Source of the DNA: Actinophytocola sp963840275
GTDB taxonomy: Bacteria > Actinomycetota > Actinomycetes > Mycobacteriales > Pseudonocardiaceae
Direction: 5' to 3'
Length of the DNA stretch: 64,000 nt
Assembly: GCA_963840275.1 (NCBI GenBank)
Contig: CAWIYK010000005.1
Location: 1,116,001 to 1,180,000, forward strand
The notes beneath the pieces are model-generated. The model worked only from the letters and a program-made list of their open reading frames with translations, did no database searches and was not told the DNA's origin. Shown in pieces: positions 1 to 8,240 of this stretch. Every line of letters begins with the position of its first letter. Positions within the stretch are counted from its first letter, which is position 1. A program made the translations under genes and the position numbers.

Positions 1-2
1 TC

Positions 3-3000
3 GTCGGCACCCTGGTCGGTCAGTCCTATGTGGACTTCGATCCCCGGCACGTGTGGCTGCAGGCCGCGCCGGTCTCCTGGGACGCGTTCGTGCTGGAGTT
101 CTGGGGACCGCTGCTGTCCGGCGCGTCCTGTGTGCTGCAGCCGGGACAGCGACCGGAACCGGACCGGATGGCCGAGCTGGTCGCCGCGCACGGGGTCACG
201 ACCCTGTTCGTGGGCAGCGGTCTGCTGACGCTGATGGTCGACGAGTACCCGCAGGTGCTCGGCTCGGTCGAGCAGCTGGTGTTCGGCGGTGACGTCGCCT
301 CCACCGAGCACGTCGACCGTGCCATGCGGTCGTTCCCCGGGCTGCGCATGGTGAACCTGTACGGGCCGGTGGAGAGCATGCTCGCCACACACGGCCACCA
401 CGTCACCGACACGGCGGCCGACGCCTCGCTGCCGATCGGGCTGCCCATCGGCAACCGGCGCGCCTACCTGCTCGACGAGCGGCTGCGACCCGTGCCGCCC
501 GGCGCGCCCGGCGAGCTGTACGTGTCCGGCACCGGTCTGGCCGACGGGTATCTCGGCCGGCCGGACCTGACGGCGGACCGGTTCGTGGCCGACCCGTTCG
601 GCGAGCCGGGTGCCCGTGTGTACCGCACCGGCGACCTGGCGCGCTGGACCGGGCGGGGCGAGGTCGAGTACCTCGGTCGCGCCGACAACCAGGTCAAGAT
701 CCGCGGTTTCCGGGTCGAGCCGGGTGAGGTCGAGGCGGTCATGGCCCGCGAGGAGTCGGTCGGGCAGATCGCGGTGGTGGCGCACGAGTACCGCCCCGGC
801 GACAAGCGCCTGGTCGCCTACGTGGTGGCCGCGCCGGGCCGCACCGCGGCGCCCGCCGAGCTGCGCCGTCGCGCCGCGGCCGCGTTGCCGGCGCACCTCG
901 TCCCGGCCGCGGTCGTCGTGCTCGCCGCGTTGCCGCTGACGGCCAACGGCAAGCTGGACCGGCGTGCGTTGCCGGCCCCCGACTACCAGGCGCGGGAAAC
1001 CGGGCGGGCGCCGCGGACCGAGCGCGAGACCGTCCTGTGTGGACTCTTCGCCGATGTCCTCGGGCTCACCGAGGTGAGCGTCGACAGCGGGTTCTTCGAC
1101 CTCGGCGGGCACTCGCTGATGGCCGTCCGGCTGGTCAGCCGGATCCGGCGCGTGCTCGGCGTGGACGTCGCGATCCGCGACCTGTTCGCCGCGCCGACCG
1201 TCGCCGCGCTGGCCGAACGCATCGAGGAGCAGGCGGGCGCCCCGGTTCGGCCCGCACTGGCCGCCGCCACCCGCCCGGACGTCGTCCCGCTGTCCTACGC
1301 CCAGCGGCGGCTGTGGTTCCTCGCCGAGCTGGACGGGGCGAGCGCCGCCTACAACGTGCCGATGGCGCTGCGGCTGTCCGGCGCGGTGGACGCCGAGGCC
1401 CTCGACGCCGCGTTCGCCGACGTGGTGGCACGGCACGAGGTGCTGCGGACCGTGTACGCGGCGGTCGACGGCGAGCCGCACCAGGTGGTGCTCGCCGACG
1501 CCCGACCCGAGCTGATCGTCGACACGCCGGCCGACCTGACGGCCGCGATCGAGGCCGCCGCGGGCCACGTCTTCGACCTCGCGACGGACCTCCCCGTGCG
1601 GGCGTGGCTGCTGCGCGCGCAGGACGACGAACACGTTCTTGTCCTGCTGGTGCACCACATCGCGGGCGACGGCTGGTCACTCGCGCCGCTGCTCGGCGAC
1701 CTCGAGACCGCCTACGCCGCCCGGTGCGCCGGTACGGCACCCGAGTGGTCGCCGCTGCCCGTCCAGTACGCGGACTACACGCTGTGGCAACGGGACCTGC
1801 TCGGCACCTCGTCCGATGTGGACAGTGTGCTGGCGACGCAGACCGCGTTCTGGCGCGACGCCTTGAAGGGGTCGCCCGAGCTGATCGAGCTGCCCGCCGA
1901 CCGTCCACGTCCCTCGGTCGCGAGCTACCGGGGCGACGTGGTCCCGTTCGAGCTGGACGCCGACACCCACGAGCGGCTCGCCCGGCTGTGTGCCGACAGC
2001 GGCGCGACCATGTTCATGGCGCTGCAGGCAGGTTTCGCGGTCGTGCTGTCCAGGATGGGCGCCGGCGCGGACATCCCGATCGGCACCGCCGTGGCGGGCC
2101 GGCTGGACGAGGCGCTGGACGACCTGGTCGGGTTCTTCGTGAACACGCTGGTGCTGCGCACCGACGTCTCCGGTGCGCCGACGTTCGGCGAGCTCCTCGC
2201 TCGGGTCCGCGACGCCGACCTGGCCGCGTACTCCCACCAGGACATGCCGTTCGACCTGCTGGTCGAGGCGCTCAACCCGCCGCGTTCGACCGCGCACCAC
2301 CCGCTGTTCCAGGTGATGCTGCTCCTGCAGAACAACGTCGAGCAGGGCGCGGAGTTCGCCGGCCTGCCCGCCGAGGGCGTCTCCTCCGGACCAGGCAGCG
2401 CCAAGTTCGACCTGACGCTGTCGGTGAAGGAGCGGCGCACCGCGACCGGCGTGCCCGCCGGACTCGGCGGTGTGCTGGAGTTCGCCACCGACCTGTTCGA
2501 CCCCGAGACGGCCGCGCTGCTGGTGCACCGGCTCACCAGGGTGTTCGCGGCGGTCGCCGCCGACCCGGCGCTGTCGGTGGCCGACGCGGACCTGCTCGGC
2601 GACGCCGAACGCACCCGGCTTCTGCTGGACTACAACGACACCCGCGTGGCCGGCGTCCCCGGCGCGCCGGTGCACGAGCTGCTCGCCGACGTCGCCCGCC
2701 GGTTCCCGGACCGGGTCGCGGTGTCCGACGAGACGTGCGCACTGACCTACGCCGGGTTGGACGAGGCCGCCAACGCGACGGCCCACCGGTTGGTCGCGGC
2801 CGGGGTCCGCCCCGGGTCGACGGTCGGGGTGCTCATGGACCGCAGCGCCGATCTCGTGGTCGCCGTCCTCGGCGTCCTCAAGTGCGGCGCGGCGTACGTG
2901 CCGATCCCGCAGCGGCTGCCGCTGGCCCGACTGTCCGTGATGCTCGAGGAGACCTCGGCCGTCGCACTGCTGGTCGACGCCTCGACGCCGGTGACCGAGG

Positions 3001-5183
3001 AGTACCGCGCGGCGGGCGGTCAGGTGGTCGTGTTCGAACGCGGCACGGCCCCGACTGCCCCGGACGTGGTGGTGCCGGCCGACGAGCTGATGTACGTGAT
3101 GTTCACGTCCGGCTCCACCGGCCGCCCCAAGGGCGTCGGCGTCACCCACCGCAACGTCGTGCAGCTCGCGTACGACCGGGCCTACGACCAGGAGAACCAC
3201 CGCAGGATGCTCGTGCACTCGGCGTTCGGGTTCGACGCGTCCACCTACGAGATGTGGGTGCCGCTGCTGGCGGGCGGCGAGCTGGTGGTGGCCGACGGGG
3301 ACGGCGCCGACGTGCGGCACCTCGCCGAGGTCATCGCCCGCCGCGAGATCACCGCCGCGTACTTCACCGCGGGCCTGTTCGCCCTGATGGTCGAGGAGCA
3401 CGTGGACGCGCTCGCACTGCTGCGCGAGGTGTGGACCGGCGGTGACGTCGTGTCGCCCGAGACGCTGCGGCGAGTGCTCCTGCACTGCCCGGACACCCTG
3501 GTGGTGCACAGCTACGGGCCGACCGAGACCACGTTCGCGTCCAGCTACCAGCCGTTCCACCCGGCCGATCGCGGCGACGAGATGCCCGCCGTGCGGCTCG
3601 GCCGGCCGTTGGACAACAACCGGCTCTACGTGCTCGACGAGCGGCTGCGCCCGGTCCCGCTCGGCGGCTCCGGCGAGCTGTACGTGAGCGGCGACCAGCT
3701 CGCCCGCGGCTACCTCGGCCGGCCCGGCCTCACCGGTCAGCGGTTCGTCGCCGACCCGTTCTGCTCCGACGGCGAGCGGATGTACCGCACCGGCGACCTG
3801 GTCTCGTGGACCGCGGACGGCGAGCTGCGCTTCCTCGGCCGGGCCGACGGACAGGTCAAGCTGCGTGGCTTCCGCATCGAGCTCGCCGAGATCGAGACGG
3901 TGTTGCGGGGTCGGCCGGACGTCGCCGGGGTGGCCGCGGTGGTCCGCGAGGACCGGCCGGGCGACAAGCGCCTCGTGGCCTACCTGGTGCCCGCGTCGTC
4001 CGAGGTGGACGTGGCGGCGGCCAGGACCGCGGTGGCGATGGCACTGCCCGAGTACATGATGCCCTCGGACCTGGTCGTGCTGGACGCGCTGCCGCTCACG
4101 CCGAACGGCAAGCTGGACCGTCGCGCTCTGCCCGCGCCCCAACGGTCCGCCGGTGCCGGCCGGGCGCCACGCACCCCGCGCGAGATCGTCCTCTGTGGAC
4201 TCTTCGCGGAGGTGCTCGGGCTGGCCGGCGTTCCTGTCGACGGCGACTTCTTCGAGCTGGGCGGGCATTCGCTGCTCGCGGTGCGACTGGTCAGCCGGAT
4301 CCGCGCCACCCTGGCGGCCGAACTCGGCGTCCGCGACCTGTTCCAGGCGCCGAACGTGGCCGCGCTCGCGGCCCGGCTCGCCGGACAGGGCGCCGGACAG
4401 GGCGGTGGACAGCACGCGCTGGACACCCTGCTGCCGCTGCGCGGCGGCGACGGGACCCCGCTGTTCTGCGTCCACCCGGGACTGGGACTCGCGTGGCCCT
4501 ACGCGGGCCTCACCCGCCACCTCCCGGCCGGCCCCGTGTACGGCCTGCAGACCAGGGCGCTGTCCGAGCCGGGACACCGGCCGGTGAGCGTCGAGGAGAT
4601 GGCGCACGAGTACCTCGCGCACGTGCGCCGCATCCAGCCCGCCGGACCGTACCGGCTGCTCGGCTGGTCGTTCGGCGGAGTCGTCGCGCACGCCATGGCG
4701 ACGGCACTGCAGGCGGCGGGCGAGGAGGTGGAGCTGCTCGCGCTCCTGGACTCCTACCCGGTGCCCGCGTCGGCGGCCGAGGAGCCGATCACGCCGGCGG
4801 AGGTCGTGCGAATGCTGTTCGGCGACACGGCATCGGTCGCGCGGCTGGTGGTCGACGGCCGGGTGGACGAACGGGCCGCGGCCCGTGTGCTGCGCGACCA
4901 GGACCCGGTCCTCGCCGACTTCACCGAGGACGAGGTCACCACGCTCGTGCGCGCCGCGATCGACCACATGGCACTGCTGCGCGCACACCGGCCCGGCGTG
5001 TTCGCCGGCGACGCACTGCTGTTCGCCGCGACGCGGGGCCACTCGCTCACCGCCGACCTGTGGACCGACCACGTCGGTGGAGAGGTGGTGACCCACCACA
5101 TCGACACCACCCATCTAGGCATGGCCGACCCAGAGCCCATCGCCGCGATCGGCGCCGTGCTCACGGCCACGAGTTTCTCCTGA
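3..5183 (+). CDS. Nonribosomal peptide synthetase, terminal modules (5' truncated)
   Basis: The gene enters from the left edge; the reading frame is open from base 3, so the GTG at 30 is not its start. Domain order, numbering residues from base 30: partial A1 with A7 YRTGDL near 197, A8 near 217 and A10 NGKLDRRAL near 303; PCP1 with LGGHSL near 357; LCL-type C domain with HHIAGDG at 542; complete A2 with A3 FTSGSTGRPKG near 1024 and A5 YGPTETT near 1161; PCP2 LGGHSL near 1410; type I thioesterase with GWSFGG (Ser about 1547) and His in HLGM (about 1695). My hand-aligned specificity positions read D-A-L-F-V-G-L-L-A-K for A1 and D-A-Y-Y-W-G-S-F-A-K for A2. I match neither to a known substrate; neither resembles Asp/Asn codes. 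The thioesterase makes this the chain-terminating protein. Confidence 0.97.
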   Translation, partial: VGTLVGQSYVDFDPRHVWLQAAPVSWDAFVLEFWGPLLSGASCVLQPGQRPEPDRMAELVAAHGVTTLFVGSGLLTLMVDEYPQVLGSVEQLVFGGDVASTEHVDRAMRSFPGLRMVNLYGPVESMLATHGHHVTDTAADASLPIGLPIGNRRAYLLDERLRPVPPGAPGELYVSGTGLADGYLGRPDLTADRFVADPFGEPGARVYRTGDLARWTGRGEVEYLGRADNQVKIRGFRVEPGEVEAVMAREESVGQIAVVAHEYRPGDKRLVAYVVAAPGRTAAPAELRRRAAAALPAHLVPAAVVVLAALPLTANGKLDRRALPAPDYQARETGRAPRTERETVLCGLFADVLGLTEVSVDSGFFDLGGHSLMAVRLVSRIRRVLGVDVAIRDLFAAPTVAALAERIEEQAGAPVRPALAAATRPDVVPLSYAQRRLWFLAELDGASAAYNVPMALRLSGAVDAEALDAAFADVVARHEVLRTVYAAVDGEPHQVVLADARPELIVDTPADLTAAIEAAAGHVFDLATDLPVRAWLLRAQDDEHVLVLLVHHIAGDGWSLAPLLGDLETAYAARCAGTAPEWSPLPVQYADYTLWQRDLLGTSSDVDSVLATQTAFWRDALKGSPELIELPADRPRPSVASYRGDVVPFELDADTHERLARLCADSGATMFMALQAGFAVVLSRMGAGADIPIGTAVAGRLDEALDDLVGFFVNTLVLRTDVSGAPTFGELLARVRDADLAAYSHQDMPFDLLVEALNPPRSTAHHPLFQVMLLLQNNVEQGAEFAGLPAEGVSSGPGSAKFDLTLSVKERRTATGVPAGLGGVLEFATDLFDPETAALLVHRLTRVFAAVAADPALSVADADLLGDAERTRLLLDYNDTRVAGVPGAPVHELLADVARRFPDRVAVSDETCALTYAGLDEAANATAHRLVAAGVRPGSTVGVLMDRSADLVVAVLGVLKCGAAYVPIPQRLPLARLSVMLEETSAVALLVDASTPVTEEYRAAGGQVVVFERGTAPTAPDVVVPADELMYVMFTSGSTGRPKGVGVTHRNVVQLAYDRAYDQENHRRMLVHSAFGFDASTYEMWVPLLAGGELVVADGDGADVRHLAEVIARREITAAYFTAGLFALMVEEHVDALALLREVWTGGDVVSPETLRRVLLHCPDTLVVHSYGPTETTFASSYQPFHPADRGDEMPAVRLGRPLDNNRLYVLDERLRPVPLGGSGELYVSGDQLARGYLGRPGLTGQRFVADPFCSDGERMYRTGDLVSWTADGELRFLGRADGQVKLRGFRIELAEIETVLRGRPDVAGVAAVVREDRPGDKRLVAYLVPASSEVDVAAARTAVAMALPEYMMPSDLVVLDALPLTPNGKLDRRALPAPQRSAGAGRAPRTPREIVLCGLFAEVLGLAGVPVDGDFFELGGHSLLAVRLVSRIRATLAAELGVRDLFQAPNVAALAARLAGQGAGQGGGQHALDTLLPLRGGDGTPLFCVHPGLGLAWPYAGLTRHLPAGPVYGLQTRALSEPGHRPVSVEEMAHEYLAHVRRIQPAGPYRLLGWSFGGVVAHAMATALQAAGEEVELLALLDSYPVPASAAEEPITPAEVVRMLFGDTASVARLVVDGRVDERAAARVLRDQDPVLADFTEDEVTTLVRAAIDHMALLRAHRPGVFAGDALLFAATRGHSLTADLWTDHVGGEVVTHHIDTTHLGMADPEPIAAIGAVLTATSFS

Positions 5184-5200
5184 GAGGAAAGGAAACTGAC

Positions 5201-5407
5201 ATGAACAACCCATTCGACGACACCGGCGGCACGTTCCTCGTCCTGGTCAACGACGAGGGCCAGCACAGCCTCTGGCCGTCGTTCGCGACGGTGCCCGCCG
5301 GCTGGACCACCGCCCACGGCGAGGCGCCCCGCGCGGAGTGCCTGGAGTACGTGGAGCGCAACTGGACCGACATGCGGCCGAAGAGCCTCGTCGCCCAGTA
5401 CTCCTGA
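5201..5407 (+). CDS. mbtH: MbtH-like NRPS accessory protein
   Basis: A 68-residue protein with the whole MbtH signature: NPFDD at the N-terminus, a SLWP block, P-GW, and the C-terminal ECLEYVERNWTDMRPKSL block. MbtH proteins bind and activate adenylation domains, so its partner is presumably the NRPS that ends 17 bp upstream. The ATG is preceded by AGAGGAAAGGA, a good ribosome binding site, and the two genes clearly share a transcript. A strong hairpin follows six bases after the stop. Confidence 0.97.
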   Translation: MNNPFDDTGGTFLVLVNDEGQHSLWPSFATVPAGWTTAHGEAPRAECLEYVERNWTDMRPKSLVAQYS

Positions 5408-5412
5408 GAGCC

Positions 5413-5443
5413 AGTGGAGGGGCGGTCGCCCCGCCCCTCCACT
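5413..5443 (+). terminator. Strong hairpin after NRPS-mbtH
   Basis: Perfect inverted repeat: left arm AGTGGAGGGGCGG (5413-5425), 5-nt loop, right arm CCGCCCCTCCACT (5431-5443). There is no U-tract, only a C/T-rich run, as is usual for actinobacterial hairpin terminators. It separates the NRPS-mbtH transcript from the glutamate mutase genes and lies in the 142-bp gap 5408-5549. Confidence 0.75.
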
Positions 5444-5549
5444 CCTCCTCCGACTGCCCGTCGACCTGCCGCCGGAACTTCCGCCCGGTGCCCATCTCCC
5501 GACCTACTTTTTCGGTATCGCCAGTTCCTCAGCACAGAAACGGCATGCG

Positions 5550-5993
5550 ATGTCTGTTCAGCACACGCGGCACGACCTCGACGTCCTGGTCACCGGGACG
5601 GCGTCGGACGCGCACACGTGGAACCTCATCTTCCTCCAGCTCTACTGCGAGGAACGCGGGTGCCGGGTCACCAACCTCGGCCCGTGCGTGCCGGACGACC
5701 TGCTGGTCGCCACCTGCCTGCGGCTCGACCCGGACCTGGTGGTGCTCAGCAGCGTCAACGGTCACGGGTTCGCCGACGGGCTGCGCGCGGTCGAGGCCGT
5801 GCACCGGCAGCCGGGCCTGGCGACCCTGCCCATGGTGATCGGCGGCAAGCTCGGCACCGCGGGTGCGCTCACCCCCGGCCGGGTGCGGCGGCTGCGCGAC
5901 GCCGGGTTCACGTCGGTGTTCGACGGCGGCGACCTCACCGGCTTCGAGCAGCTGCTCGACGAGTTCACCGGCGCGCGGCTGGTGGCGTCATGA
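5550..5993 (+). CDS. glmS: Glutamate mutase, B12-binding sigma subunit
   Basis: A 147-residue B12-binding Rossmann protein. With the epsilon subunit it converts L-glutamate to (2S,3S)-3-methylaspartate using adenosylcobalamin. The N-terminal VTGTASDAHTWN carries the Asp and His of the DxHxxG cobalamin motif; the usual Gly is Asn. NLGPCVP, the VVLSSVNGHG segment and a GGKLGTAG loop complete the fold. The next gene overlaps its stop by ATGA, as expected for a two-subunit enzyme. An ATG at 5545 is out of frame; 5550 is the in-frame start but has only a weak ribosome binding site. The symbol here means glutamate mutase, not glucosamine-6-phosphate synthase. Confidence 0.93.
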   Translation: MSVQHTRHDLDVLVTGTASDAHTWNLIFLQLYCEERGCRVTNLGPCVPDDLLVATCLRLDPDLVVLSSVNGHGFADGLRAVEAVHRQPGLATLPMVIGGKLGTAGALTPGRVRRLRDAGFTSVFDGGDLTGFEQLLDEFTGARLVAS

Positions 5994-7228
5994 GTGTCCG
6001 GCGGTCCTTCGGCGAGGTGGTCGCGGCCCACGCCGCGGCCGGCAACCTCGTCGTGCAACCCCGCATGGGGTTCGACCAGCCGGCCGCGATGCGCGCCGGG
6101 CTGGTCGCCACCCGGCTGGCGGCGGCCGCCACCGTCGGCACCCTCACACTCGACAGCTACACCCGGGTCGGCGACCACGCGAGGGCCGAGGCCGCACTCG
6201 CCGAGGGCATCGCGCTCAACGGCTACCCGATCGTCACCCACTCCACCCAGGACACCCGCGCGCTGCTCGACGGCGTGCTGGACGCCGGTTTCCCCGTGCA
6301 GGTCCGGCACGGCTCGCCGGACCCGAGGCGGATCGTCCGCGCGCTCGTCGCGGCCGGGCTCGACGCCACCGAGGGCGGCCCGGTGTCCTACTGCCTGCCC
6401 TACGGCCGCGCCCCGCTGCGCGAGTCGGTGGCGAACTGGCGGCGCAGCTGCGAGCTGCTCGTCGACGGCACGCCCGCCGGTCGCGTCCCACACGTGGAGA
6501 GCTTCGGCGGCTGCCTGCTCGGCCAGCTCTGCCCACCCAGCCTGCTGGTCGCCGTCAGCCTGCTGGAGGCGTTGTTCTTCACCCAGCACGGCATCGGCAG
6601 CGTCTCGCTGAGCTACAGCCAGCAGACCGACGCCGGGCAGGACGAGGAGGCGCTCGCGGCGCTGCGCACACTGGCGGGCGAGTACCTGCCCGCCGACGTC
6701 GACCGCCACCTCGTGCTCTACACCTACATGGGCGTGTTCCCGTCCGCACCCGACGGCGCCGCCGACCTGCTGCGTGCCTCGGCACGGCTGGCCGCCCGCG
6801 CGGGCGCGGAACGGCTGATCGTCAAGACCGTCGCCGAGTCACAGCGCATCCCGACCATCGCGGAGAACGTCCGCGCGCTCGAGCTGGCCGCCGCGACCGC
6901 CGCCGCCGTCCCGCGCGCGGAGTCCGTTGTGGACACCGGGGTGCTGTCCGAGGCCAGGACGCTCGTGGCCGCCGTGCTCGGCCTGCACGACGACGTCGGC
7001 ACGGCGTTGGAGAAGGCGTTCGCCCTCGGGCTGCTCGACGTCCCGTTCTGCCTGCACCCCGACAACGCCGGCCGCACCCGCGGCGTGATCGCCGAGGACG
7101 GCACCCTGCGCTGGGCCGACGTCGGGGCCATGCCGATCGCGCGGCCCGCCACCCGCGGCAGGACCGTGCTCACCTCGACCCGCCTGCTCACCGACCTACA
7201 GCACGTCGCTCGACTCTACGAACGATGA
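5990..7228 (+). CDS. glmE: Glutamate mutase, catalytic epsilon subunit
   Basis: A 412-residue TIM-barrel subunit. Recognisable segments are VQPRMGFDQP, LNGYPIVTHSTQDTR, VQVRHGSPDPR, ESFGGCLLGQLCPP and SLSYSQQTDAGQDEEAL, all typical of GlmE/MutE. It binds the substrate and, with the B12 subunit upstream, performs the carbon-skeleton rearrangement of glutamate to 3-methylaspartate. Known secondary-metabolism roles include friulimicin (3-methyl-Asp) and vicenistatin starter synthesis. Start ATG overlaps the stop of glmS by 4 bp, so 1:1 coupled translation is likely. Length is somewhat below the roughly 480 residues of clostridial GlmE. Confidence 0.93.
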   Translation: MSVRRSFGEVVAAHAAAGNLVVQPRMGFDQPAAMRAGLVATRLAAAATVGTLTLDSYTRVGDHARAEAALAEGIALNGYPIVTHSTQDTRALLDGVLDAGFPVQVRHGSPDPRRIVRALVAAGLDATEGGPVSYCLPYGRAPLRESVANWRRSCELLVDGTPAGRVPHVESFGGCLLGQLCPPSLLVAVSLLEALFFTQHGIGSVSLSYSQQTDAGQDEEALAALRTLAGEYLPADVDRHLVLYTYMGVFPSAPDGAADLLRASARLAARAGAERLIVKTVAESQRIPTIAENVRALELAAATAAAVPRAESVVDTGVLSEARTLVAAVLGLHDDVGTALEKAFALGLLDVPFCLHPDNAGRTRGVIAEDGTLRWADVGAMPIARPATRGRTVLTSTRLLTDLQHVARLYER

Positions 7229-7241
7229 CAACGGAGGCGTC

Positions 7242-8240
7242 ATGACCACCCACGACAGCGACGACGGCAGGCCACTGCCCCTCGCCGAGCACCTCACCGC
7301 GCCGACCACGAAGGCCGCGATGGCCGTGCAGCAGGAGACGCTGCAGGCCGCCCGCGACTTCCTCCGCGGCCAGGGCTGCGCGGAGCTGCTGCCCCCGCTG
7401 ATCGGGCCGGTCACCGACCCGGGCGGACGCGGCGCGAAGGCACTCGACGTCGACTTCTACGGTCACCGCTACCGGATGATGACCAGCGCGATCCTCTACA
7501 AGCAGGCGAGCCTGCGCGGGTTCGGCAAGCTGTTCTACATCGCGCCGAACGTGCGCGTCGAGCCGATGGAGACCGCGGGCACCGGCCGCCACCTCGTGGA
7601 GTTCCACCAGATCGACGTCGAGCTGGCGGGCGCCACCCGCGACGACGCCATGCGCGTCGCCGAGGGGTTGCTGGTGCACGTCGTGCGGCACGTGTGGGAC
7701 GCCGTGCCGGACGTGTTGCGCGGCCTCGGCCGGGACCCGGTCGTGTTCGCCGACCTGCTCGACGGCGGGTTCGACCGGCGCACGCACGGCGAGGTCGTGC
7801 GCGCGCTGATCGACGTCGGCCACGAGCAGAGCGCGACCGCCGAGATCGACTGGGTGGGGGAGGAGCTGTTGTCCCACAAGGCGGAACGCCCGTTCTTCGT
7901 CACCGGCTACCCCAAGGGCTCGCGTGGGTTCTACGACCGCGAGGACCCGGAGACGCCGGGCACGCTGCGCAACTTCGACCTGATCGCGCACGGCGGGTTC
8001 GGCGAACTGGTCAGCGGCAGCGAACGCGAGTCCGACTACGCGACGATCGTCACCCGCATGCGGGAGAGCGGCGAGAACCCGGCCAAGTACGGCTGGTACC
8101 TGGACATGGCCCGAGACGGCATCCCGGCCAGCGCCGGGTTCGGCATGGGTGTCGAGCGGCTGGTCCGCTTCCTCACCGGTCTCGACGCGCTCTGGCAGGT
8201 CAACGCCTACCCGAAGCTGCCTGGGGTGGCGACCCCATGA
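7242..8240 (+). CDS. AsnRS/AspRS-like stand-alone class II catalytic domain (possible asparagine-synthetase-A-like ligase)
   Basis: A 332-residue protein corresponding only to the class II catalytic core of AspRS/AsnRS. Motif 2 appears as NVRVEPMETAG followed by RHLVEFHQIDVEL, and motif 3 as GFGMGVERLVRFLTG. The N-terminal OB-fold anticodon domain is absent, so it should not charge tRNA. Related stand-alone proteins (archaeal AsnA-like, AsnRS paralogues) make asparagine from aspartate and ammonia via an aspartyl-adenylate. It sits directly after glutamate mutase, so amidation of 3-methylaspartate is an attractive inference; activating it for transfer to another acceptor is the alternative. 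RBS is ACGGAGG before ATG 7242; the next gene overlaps by ATGA. Confidence 0.8.
   Translation: MTTHDSDDGRPLPLAEHLTAPTTKAAMAVQQETLQAARDFLRGQGCAELLPPLIGPVTDPGGRGAKALDVDFYGHRYRMMTSAILYKQASLRGFGKLFYIAPNVRVEPMETAGTGRHLVEFHQIDVELAGATRDDAMRVAEGLLVHVVRHVWDAVPDVLRGLGRDPVVFADLLDGGFDRRTHGEVVRALIDVGHEQSATAEIDWVGEELLSHKAERPFFVTGYPKGSRGFYDREDPETPGTLRNFDLIAHGGFGELVSGSERESDYATIVTRMRESGENPAKYGWYLDMARDGIPASAGFGMGVERLVRFLTGLDALWQVNAYPKLPGVATP

Noticed and set aside
1677..5114. Very long open frame on the minus strand under the NRPS
   Set aside because: It is a mirror frame of a high-G/C gene; the protein is His/Arg/Gly-rich without domains, whereas the plus frame is a clear NRPS.
5990..7228. Methylmalonyl-CoA mutase or other B12 mutase for the glmS/glmE pair
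   Set aside because: The separate small B12 subunit and the epsilon-subunit motifs match glutamate mutase, not the CoA-dependent enzymes.
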